From Heterobilharzia americana (taxonomy: Eukaryota > Platyhelminthes > Trematoda > Strigeidida > Schistosomatidae): DNA of 64,000 nucleotides. The DNA lies in assembly GCA_944470555.2 (NCBI GenBank), contig OX104130.1, forward strand, positions 71,863,160-71,927,159. The letters are read 5' to 3'. The notes beneath the pieces were generated by a model. It had not been told where the DNA came from. It made no database searches and saw only the letters and a program-made list of their open reading frames with translations. Shown piece after piece: positions 21,669-33,500 of the stretch (within the stretch, counting starts at the first letter, position 1; each line of letters opens with the position of its first letter). Made by a program: the position numbers and the translations under genes.

Positions 21669-24600
21669 CTGTATATAACAACGAAAGATATATAATGTGA
21701 TTATAGTTTTTTTTCAATACAATTTAAACAGCATCTATAAACAAGAAGGATATTACTACTGCCTATTAAGCGTAAGTTAACTTGGGAAAACAACTTAAAA
21801 ATGTCAACTTTAGCCACAAAAGCATATTCTTTGAATTTCCTCTGACAAAGAATACGTTAATGTTGTAATGAATGAGGTGATAACTTATTGTAAAGCCTTC
21901 AAGGGATAGGTTTTTGTTAAATATATGCCTACAGCGGACTATATAATTTAGTTGTTTGATTTGTACAAATTCAAAATGTACTTTAGCTATATTATGGGAT
22001 GATAAAAGAGTCTACAGAATAACTCAAATCTTATTTTCCTATTTTTATGCTCATATGTTCACCGTTAGAATGATGATTTAGAGGATAAGTGTGAAAAATA
22101 TTACACCAATAAGCATATGCAGTGTGTAAAAACAAGTGAGAATCTATGATAGGTGTGCAGTGATCGAAATTACAGTAATGCTTCAAGATCACTGAAAAAT
22201 ATTTCGAAACATAAAGGTTATAAGTGATGAGAAAATAACACAGTAAGCAATAAGGAAGAATATCTTCTTATTTATTTCTAATCTGGGAAGCCTTTCCAGT
22301 CAGCTCCAAACATCGTGCGGACATTCCATGTCCCTATGCTTACTTTTGCTTTCATCGAGAAAGACAAGATACGTCCACCAATTGGCTTGCCGAAGGCTTT
22401 CACCAACGGCGTCATTTCGTCTCACACATCCCGGCGAGGAATAAGTTTATTCTTTATATTTTCTGTCCTTTGAAGTTTGTTTAGCGAATGGACTGATAGG
22501 GTTGCTAGCCCTAAGCCCAACCTTCTCTCTATATCCGCGAATAAGACCAGCTAGTAAACCAGGCGAAATATTAGGCCGCATCATCCTGGAGAGACTAAAA
22601 AATGCCTTCAATTCAAAAATTACGACCAGAACAGGCTGACTGGATCCAGGAAAAATAAATCATGTGTGGATCAAATTGAAACGCTACGCTACGCATCATC
22701 ATAGGACAGAGCATAAAATGGCAATCAACTCTTTACCTTACCTCAACTTCATCCATTTTGAAAAGTCCTTCAATAGTGTCGACTTACAAGTAATTTGGAA
22801 ACTGCTTCAACACTACGCTCCTACTGCCACAAACCTTTAATCAAATTCATTCAACAGCTATATGCCACATCATGCTACATGCCAACTGATTCACAATGGA
22901 AGGCTCACTGACGCCTTTGAAGTGAAGAGAGGAGTAAAACAAGGCTGCCTGTTGCCTACTGGATCATGCAACCGACAACTGTGAGGAGCGAGATGATGGG
23001 CATATGCTGGACCGATGAAAATAGTTTAGAAGATTTGGATTTCGCCGATCACGATTTATGCCTAATGACTTATTGCATAAACTCAAAGATCTACAGGCAA
23101 AAACTAACAAGTCGACAGAAGAGGCAAGGCAGCAAAAACGGGACTTCTTTCAGTTGAACGTAGAGGAGATAGATGGGATGAAGATACCCAACCATTAACA
23201 ACAAGCATCAATCGCCATCAACGTGAGAAACCTAAAGGAAGTTGTCTCTTTCACCTGCCTACCTAGACAGCATCGTCTCAACTACAGGTGGCGGCGTATG
23301 TGAAGATGTCGAAGCCAGAATCGGAAAGACAAAAAGACAGGCCTTCATTAATCGGAAACCAGTGTGGAGATCTACTGCACTCAGCAAAAAGCGTGAACAA
23401 GATCCGGATTTTCAACACTGATGTCAGTCAAGTCAGTGCTGCGATGTGGTTCAGAAACTTGCAGTAGATATTCAGGCAGTGTGGAGGTACCCGCCTAGGG
23501 GTCTCTATACAAACAGAGGTCGATCGATCCAATCGAGCATAACAACGGGAAACTACAAGTATCAACAAGAGGTGGCTATCATGCTTAAGTGACCAAGTGG
23601 ATAACGCTTTGGTATTTGAAGCAATGGGTATGCAGTTCAAATCTCAGTGGGAAGGACATCACTCACTGGCGTGCAGGTACATTCTGGATCATACTTCCCG
23701 AAACAACCAAGTCAATTACAACAATCTGCTAAACACTGTTCAAGACTTCTGTTGCTAAGTCCTATTTATTGTCCTAGTGTGAAATAGGTGTGTATGTTTT
23801 TCTGTATTATATCATGGTATATATAAGCAGATATGGAGAGTATTCAGCTGACAAGGAGTTCTGCCAAAATTTTTGAATACATCAAATCTTGATTTGTATA
23901 CTTTGGTTGCTTGTTTTAAAATTGTACCATGAGAAAAATGTTTTCAGAAATAATATCTTCTTGATGCATCTCAGTTAACAGATGACAACAATATGCACGT
24001 TATGCAAATGATTGGTACAATATAACTGGGTGAATAACTGTTTGGATTATTGTAAAATTTAAATGTGCTCTATTATTTACCCTTATCTATCGCAATCATA
24101 TAACGCATATATGTTTTACTGAATAAGAAATGTTGACTTTTATCTTCTGGTGGTCTAGTGTTCTGATTACGAGAATCCTGTGACTATTGATTACAATACA
24201 GTTAAACATCACAATGACCTTGTATATGAAGCAACATCAATTGACAAAAAGACTTTTGAACCATTGTGACCTACAAACACTTACACACTATCAGTGTCCA
24301 AAGCAAAGAGATAAAAAAGTGAAACACATGAAATCATTATAAAGAAAAAGTCTTTAAAACAAACTATTCATCTATATCTCAAATTCAAGCCCCAAATATA
24401 TAAATTAATGGTGTGGAAACTATTCTGTTGGTTTCATTCGTATCTGACTATTCTGATACTAACCACAAATGTAATCATAGACTTTCTGTTTAGTTATTTT
24501 CCTTCCAGAAAACTTCATTCAAACCTTGAAGAATGCACTATTTACAAGTACATATTACAACAATAAAAAGGGTGGTTCGTGACTTCAGAAGTGAACTGTT

Positions 24601-27600
24601 TTACCATGACAAAGTATTAACACTATAAATGATAATTATCTGATAAAACTATCTGATTATCATCATCTACCGGTATAAGTTTACCCTTAGCTCAAAACTA
24701 TTCTGCCATTACGTTTAGGAAAACAGTAGTCACTTGTGTTTTACTGATTTTGAGTTAATTAGCCGAAGATATTGTGGATTGTATGAAAAGATATACTATA
24801 TATTACAATCTATTAGACAGATTGAGACTATAAGGGTGCAACCATTCAACCAAGAAGCAAACACTATGCTTAACCCATTTATTATTAAAATTCAATGTGT
24901 ATGATATAGGGAAAGTATACAAAACAGATCAAAATAAAATTAACATATCATACCGATGTAAGATAATCTTTAACGGATACAGTCTTCCAGTGCATATAGA
25001 AACAACCAAGGATACTTGTCAGTATATTTTGGGATAGTGGTCAAAGTGTTATCAATATAATGAATAATACTGGGACGTTAGACTTTCAGAAATCTTTGTA
25101 GGAAAAAGCTCACATCAAGATTATATTAGTGTCAATTTTCTACTTTTAACCACCTAGATGTTTGCAAATAATAAGTTATTATTGAAAGTAAAGATACACT
25201 GTATAGGCACTAGATAAATTATTCCATCTTGAGCCGGTACATATTTATGTCCTTGGCTATAAGCCGTTATGTCTATGTTCTAGGACGGTTTTACTAGGTC
25301 TTCCTCACTTTCTCAGGTCGACTAAACGTCACCAACTATACAGACGGTTTCTAATTATGCGCATATACATGAAAACTGTGCACATGACAGAGCATGCACT
25401 CCTGCTAACGAAGAGGACGGCATTGAGTACCCGCCCTGGCCTAACCGTCCCCCAAAGTCAGCCGTACCTCCCACTCGTCTCTCAGCTGGTATTATCACTC
25501 TCCGCATTATGGTTGAACGGTGGCAACCAGGTACTTCAGCTCTTTCTGTCTACAAGGTGTTAGCAAATGAGTGGTTAGGTTCAGAAGTCAACTGATGACT
25601 GCTTCCGAAGACCCATTACCCAGTCAGCAGGGATGTATAAACTTCATTGCTTTGATTATTAGATAACGACCGCCGGTACAGTCACCAGGGTGGACCTCAT
25701 CAGTAACCTGAGACCCATACCAGGAATATAGGCCAGCACGCCGGCCAACTCGGTCCTAATCGGGGGAGGTCACAGACCTTCATCATGCTTTGCATTCATT
25801 TGCAAACTCTCCCATCGCCCGGCAAAGCACGTTACACATACATGTGAGCAAACACGTTAGGCATCTAGAATATTTATGAACATCTCAGTTGCTCTGCCAT
25901 TACTCACACTAATTAGGTTTTTTCACTTCGAAACCCTAGTGCTGAGTACAAAGACGATGATTTCTGTTTATCAGCGGTAACCACAATAAGGTTCACCAGC
26001 CAACAGAATAGAGAGCAAAGCCAACTATCTAAACAAGGACGACTAAATGTGCGCCGACAGCTAAGCATTCATACGCGTCACTAATTAGGTAACAAGGCAT
26101 CTGATTCACTTGAGAAAGTCATAGTTACTCCAGTTCCAATGTTCAGTAGCGGCTACTGTTAGAAATGTATAACTACTTGAATTTCCTTATTAAAAGCTAA
26201 CATTTTAAATGAATGATTGTTTATATGGTTGCACAGCATTCGCATGACACTTGACTTGCTGCGACGTTTGAATAAGATTGTAATGTGAATAAACGCTCCA
26301 CTATCTTTACGTTCGCTGTCTATTTTTACGTCGCATAACTTTGGTGGATCACCAACGTTGGGAACGCTAAGAAAACGTAGAGATATCCGGGTTAACAAAC
26401 ACATAGTTGAAGTCAAGTCAACATCTGCTAGAAGAATGGGTGCTCATATCGAAATAGGTGCAGTGAGACCAATTGTTTGAAGGTTGAATACCTTAACTAA
26501 TGAGTTACAACTTCACACTTTATTTGTACTTGATACATATCATGTGGACATTCAATGTAAATCATCTTTTCACCACTGACGGTGAAATTCCCCAAATCAA
26601 TATGCTGTGCTGCGGTTTGGGGAATTAATAGTGCATAACTTTCCAATAACACCATACATAATATACTAAGTATGATTTCTAGTTATGAAACCAAAACGTT
26701 GCTTGAAAAGCACTTTCAAAATTAACCCATAACTATGCAGTTATTGATAAGCTTTAGGAGACATGGTAATGACAAACGTGACACAAAAGTACATCACTTC
26801 AAGTCAGAAAACCTACAGTTTCCATAAGCACTAATATCAATAGCTACTTTGTATGATCACGCTGACGTTTTCCTTCATCCACCACTACATAATCAGGCAA
26901 ACAATGAGTACCAATGAACATCATACGCTTCAATCACTTCAGTGGATGAAAGATTATTAATTTTTATTAATCTCTTCTTATGAAAATGTATGCTTAATTT
27001 AAGAAATGCTCAATTTGTCTTTCTATTAAAAATGAACAAAGTTCGAATAACGATACCGATCAAACACATATGATGCTATATCGCTCACTCCTTCAACTTT
27101 CACGTTCTTTCAAGTGTATATTAGTCAGTAGAATACTGTAGCTTAACACATTTAATCCATTGCAGAGACAATTAACTAAAAAAAGAAGGAACTTTGTCCA
27201 CCTAATTTGAATTCAATAATATTCAGTCTACTAAAATTAATACACCTATCCAAGTATAGAGCTGCGGCTTATCGGTTAAGTCAGTTCACAGGTTCAACAA
27301 GGTTTGGACGGTCAGGTGGTATCACTAACCCTCACGCAATAGACGTGGTTTATTGTTTAGAAGGTTGTTGAGTGCATTTTGTTCGTTCGTTTGTACCTAT
27401 TTAGGTAAGTAGGCGATATATACAAAAAAAATAGTTTAATTTGGGAGTTAATGGGGATTTAGTGACTTTTCAAGTTGTTATTCATCATGAACTGACATCA
27501 GTTGAAGGAACACTGAAAACCTTGGAGTACTGGACAGATGTTCTGTCCTAGTATGGGACTCCTCATCAGTGCACACCTAGGACTTTCAGGTTCCGCGACC

Positions 27601-30532
27601 ACTAGGTTACCGTTGAGCCACTGATGATTATTGTTGACTAGCTTTGGGAGGTGATTCCTGAAGTTCCAATGAGAAGTAGTGACCAGTGGGGCAAACTTGG
27701 TGGCTATGAAGATGAATATTAAACGATGACATTGGATGATGGTCGCGCTATATCGTGAACTGCCAGAAGTTGGAAATATCGACCACTGGATTTTGACCCA
27801 GTGGGTCAATGGTAACGTGCTGACCATGGAACCAGAAGGTCCCGGGTTCGACCCCTGATGGCATGGAGTCATGTGTGCGCACTGCTGAGGAGCCTCGGGT
27901 TAGGAGGTGACAGCTGTCCAGTGCTCTCAGGTTTCCAATGTTCCTTCAACTGATGTCAGTCAGTGGTGAATACCAACTAGGAGAAAAATTCGTTTCTAAC
28001 AAGCGACTGACGCTATAGGCAAACAGGTGTCGAAATGATAGCTGATAGGCATAGAATATACTCTAATTATCCTTAGAATTTCACCAACATCATAACGAAC
28101 AGTTTTCCTCTAGCTTAGTATCGTTTATGCACTTCAAGACAATTTATAAACTTATGTATACACGATAATGACACATGATAATGGTCTAATAAATACAATT
28201 AAATTTATAATGGGTGATGATTGTAAGGGAAGTGAAAATTTGGACCGCGGTCGGATTCGAACCAGCAACCACTGGGTTTCCGGCTGCGGTCCAAATTCTC
28301 ATTTCACCTTCAGTCATCACCAAGTATAAATACTAGTCTGGCAAACTACAGCTATCTCAGATAGTCAAATAATAAATACAATTAAACTATTAAAACATAC
28401 CTTTTTAATTTTTCTTTTACTTGTCTATCAATTAGAAAGATGCATACTTTCTCTGCTTTTGTTACTGAATACGAATTTTTGATTAGATTAAGATATACGC
28501 CACCAGGTGATCGTCGACGAGATCCATCCTAACAAGTTTTGTTGAAAAAGAAACCAACAAAAACAATAGAATATAATACTACTAACAAATTAGTGACCAA
28601 ACAATATTCTCTTCGACGATTTCCTTCTCAGACTCAACATTTATTCAATTCACACTGCCTTATCAAAATATAAGTGTCTACTGACATGAATGAAGCTTGT
28701 TTTAGAACAGTTAATCGACAATACTAAATAAATCAAGAATGCTCTACAGAGGAGACTGATGTGAATAAGATTGTTACAATTAGGATTATTGTTATTCAGA
28801 ACAAAGTATTAATAATAATCGGTGTTAATGATAGTATGTTTTATAAAATATTACATGGTTAAAACTAATAATTTCATAGAGATTTTATTCAAAGTAAGTG
28901 CCTTTAACCACCACTGAATTCCATAGTACTAAATCACTCTAATTCAAGCTTAAAACGAATCGCAAGCAACTCTGTCATAAACTTCATGAAATAATAAACG
29001 TTAAAACATATAGAAGGAAATATGGTAGACGGTAGTTTTGTGTATGAGCGAAGGTGTGAGCATGTGAATGCGGCGGACTGGATAAACAAAGATAATTGTC
29101 ATTTTAACTATCTTAGATAGCCGTGCTTTGGTAGACTGGTAATCAATATGATGCTCCCCCTCTCTAATTCAGTTTGATCTAGATTAGGATGAGAATTCCC
29201 GACTAACTAGGCAGCCAGTGTGAATACGATTAAGCGGTAGTAACGCATTACAAATTCACATAGTGGTCAGAATTTGGACGTTGTAGCTCAGTTGGTAGAG
29301 TATCGGGTCGGAAAGCCGGTGATCGCCGGTCTGAATCCGGCCGCGGTCCGAATTTTTATTTCATCTTCAGTCATCACCCAGTATGACTACACTTAATTCT
29401 TTTCAAGAAAACTAAAAGGTTACGCAAGTTTGCATGTTATAGGACGCTAAGGAGTTTTCCGATTTCTAAACTGATCAGCGCAGTAACAATGGCTGAACCC
29501 GGTGTTTTGTACGCCATCTAGTGTTATAAAAGATATACCATCATTTGCATAAACGATTATTCCAAACTGACTAACAGGAAGTTCTGATCCCAACAATGTT
29601 GTTCATACCAATCTTTTCTAAAGAGAGTCCCTGAATTATTTGATATTGATGACTGACAGTATGTTATAAAACGAACTTTACTCATTAATATAGGTGCGAA
29701 ACTTGGGCATTGTGATAGGATTTAATTCCATATTACATTTGTTTATTTGATTTATAACACAAAGTGTGATACAGTATTATTTACTTGATGACGTTTCGAG
29801 CAGAAATTATTATTGCTCATAATCATACCAGTGTAATCACACTACATTCGACATTTGATTTTTATAGTTATGTCATTTTATATGAGTTGTTTTATTTGTT
29901 GGAATTAGGGTGGCATTTAAACCTACAAACTCACTCAGAAATACACTTTGTCCGCTTAAGGATCCGATAGAATCAATTAAGCAAAATAATATAATCTATC
30001 AAATTCCATGTAATGACTGTGAGGTCAAGTATATAGGTTAAACTAGTTGATAGGGGTCAGTTAGAATAGCCGAACATAAGAATTTAGCTAAATATAGAAT
30101 AATAGACCTAAATAAGATCAATAATCTAGAAAAAAACTCGGCTATTGCTATGTATGCATTAACACACAACCACACAATAGGGTCGGATAAAACCACTGTA
30201 CGTAGGTCCAATATAATTGTTCATCGAATCAACACCTAGCCAACACATGTAATAGAAATGAGGCAACACCTATACCAGAGATATGGAAAATTTTGCTACC
30301 AATAGAAACAACCCATATAAGGTGTCATAACTATAAAAATCAAATGTCGAAAGTAGTGTGATTACATTGATATGATTATGAGCAATAATTTCTGCTCGAA
30401 ACGTCATCAAGTAAATAATACTGTATCACACTTTGTGTTATAAATCAAATAAACAAATCTAATATGAAACTTTACTCATGTCAGTATTCATTAATTTTTT
30501 GATATAACAGTGTAAATTGAATCAATAATAGC

Positions 30533-30569
<37 letters not shown>

Positions 30570-33500
30570 GCAGCTTTATTTTGAAAGCTATTTCGAGAAT
30601 ACTCATCAAATTTTTCAACATATCATATAGCATCAATTGGACAGCGACACTGTACACATAAACATAGCAAAATGAAATAAGCATAAATACATTAAAAAAA
30701 AAGATAAGAATATTCACTCTATCTAAAACTTCCTTGAAAATGTACAGTTAATTTAGGTAGACAATCATATTAGTAATTAGATTCATAATACATAAATAGT
30801 AACATGCTCATAGCCATCAATTAGTTTACTTTCAAAAACGAAAGTTGATTAGTTAGTTCATTTCTAATACTTTCTTCATCGCACAATAGATGAGCTAAAT
30901 ACGGTATTGTAGAGTTTTTATATTTTGTAATACGTGTAAAGCTTTGTGTACTTGCTCCTTATCTTTCCAGATGACCAACACACAGAGAGCTTTGAAGTGA
31001 AGAGGATGCTAGTCACCTGATAAAAAGTCGTACACACGGTTTACAGGCTCCACTGATTAGCAGCATTTCTCAGTCTGATTATGCTTAACTACTTTCTAAC
31101 CTAATCACACTTAATTTTAGCTTTTTTTCACTATTCCATCATACAGTGAAGTAAAGTGAAGCTGGAAATACAGTTTATCACAGCGTACAAGTTTTACTCC
31201 GATACCAATCTCATTTCAGCTAACAAGCGTTGGGATAGACAGTGGCTTAATATCTGTAAAATATTTCCAATCCACCTCATCAATGTGGGTTCATCTATTA
31301 ACTAATTTAATTATCGCACTAAACACCTAACCATCATCATACCGCTCACATGATGATCGTAATACAAGTAAGCGATGTTAAAAAAGCAACAGTCATCAGA
31401 TATTTCTGTTCCTTTTGTAAATCATCCCCAGGGGGAAAACATTTATGTATGGCAAATGGAACATATGATTTACAGTACCGTTTATACACTTGAGTAAAAT
31501 TACTTCAACATGCCTACAAAGAAAGCATATATATAGGCTGGTTGGATTCAGGAAGAACAAATCATGTGTGGATCAAATTGAAACGCCACGCTACGCATCA
31601 TCATAGAACAGAGTATAAAATGGCAATCGACTCTCTACCTTACCTCAACTTCATCCATTTTGAAAAGTCCTTCAATAGTGTCGACTTACAAGTAATTTGG
31701 AAACTGCTTCAACACTACGCTTCTACTGCCACAAACCTTTATCAAATTCATTCAACAGCTATATGAAGACGCCACACGCCGCGTGATTCACAATGGAAGG
31801 CTCACTGACACCTTTGAAGTTTGGACAGAAGTAAGAGAAGGCTGCTGTCTACTATCACCGATCATCTTCTTGATTACGGTAGACTGGAGTGGACTGGATC
31901 AGGCGACCGACAACTGTGAGGAGCGAGATGATGGGCATATGCTGGACCGATGAAAATAGTTTAGAAGATTTGGATTTCGCTGATCACGATTTATGCCTAA
32001 TGTCTTATTGCATAAACTCAAAGATCTACAGGCAAAAACTAACAAGTTGACAGAAGAGGCAAGGCAGCAAAGACCGGACTTCTTTCAGTTGAACGTAGAG
32101 GAGACACATGGGATGAAGATACCCAACCATTAACAACAACAAGCATCAATCGCCATCAACGTGAGAAACCAAAAGGAAGTTGTCTCTTTCACCTGCCTAC
32201 CTAGACAGCATCGTCTCAACTACAGGCGGCGGTACAGATCAGGATGTCAAAACCAGGATCAGAAAAGCAAGCGAGACAGGTCATCATTAATCGGAAATCA
32301 GTGTGGAGATCTACTGCACTCAGCAAAAAGCGTGAACAAGATCCGGATTTTCAGCACTAATGTCAGTCAAGTCATTGCTTCTATATGGTTCAGAAACTTG
32401 GCGCGTCATGGGAAGCACTTACAACAAACTGCAGGCATTCATCAACAACTACTGCCTACGCTCACTGAATAGTGAAGATCAGATGGCCAGAATAAGCAAC
32501 AAGGAAAATTGGCTGGCTGGCGACGAACCAACGAAGCAAGAACCTATCGCCCAACAAATATGTGGAAGAAAATGGAGATGGATTGGGCATACACTGAGAA
32601 GACCGACTGGGGACATCACGCACCAGGCCAGGCCGTCGAGTGGAATCCAAAGGGGAAACGACGAGTTGGGCGTCCGAGGTGAGGGTGACATGGAGGAGAT
32701 CATGTTAGGAAGAAATGAGAGGTTGTGTGCAGTGGTGACGCCAGGTTCAAAAGATTGCAGAGAAGAGAATGAAATGGCGACGTGCTACTGAAGCCCTATG
32801 TTTCACTACGAACCCGAGGGATTATATATATATATAATGCAATAAATCAATTCTTTATCATTCTCACTGCAAACAGATAACACTGATGACGGTAATTTAT
32901 ACGACAGTCTGCACGTAAATCACAGCATTACAGACTGGATAAAATCGAAATCGTCATATAAAACCCAAAAATTACAATTGTTTAAATACTGAAATTTAGT
33001 ACCTCAAAGTGCTTTAGCAAAAGGCTCAATATTTCTCATTTCATCATAAACTGTTAAATAAAACAAAATCGATTAAGATTCTATACCCCCACAAGTAATC
33101 ACATCCTGACAGGAGAATCAGCATTGCCTGCCTTAGCACTACAAAGAAAGCACATACTTAAAAACTGTTGATTATTAGAGTAGTGAATAAGTTAAAACAA
33201 AGTACTAACAAGTGTACACTCACCATTAAATAAAGACCTCCACTATTTTCAATATCCTCTGTAAGATAATAAAATTCAAGGGCTCGTTGGACACCGAGAA
33301 TATCAACTGTTCGTCCTAAGCAACATACGTTATTAACTAAAATGAAAACTCACTTATCAAATCCTGATTAGGTTCATTCAATAATCTAGTAATCGTTTCT
33401 GCAACAACATCAGGGGACTATCAAAGGCAACATCTAGATGAGATCTGGATATTGACTGATCCCATTGAAGTGGACCAAGTCGTTGTCTGAGGGACAGCAC

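Noticed and set aside
27799..27963. Active hammerhead ribozyme
   Set aside because: The layout is right, but the conserved GAAA reads GACA, so I describe it as degenerate. Only an assay could show residual activity.
29275..29350. Possible tRNA gene with box A TAGCTCAGTTGG
   Set aside because: Box B is altered, the acceptor stem pairs only in part, the anticodon arm is unconvincing, and the same head with the same tail is repeated at 10.8 and 28.2 kb. It is a tRNA-derived SINE.
30481..30717. Leucine-rich membrane-like protein on the minus strand
   Set aside because: The leucine run is the translation of the AAT microsatellite at 30531-30569. There is no other support.
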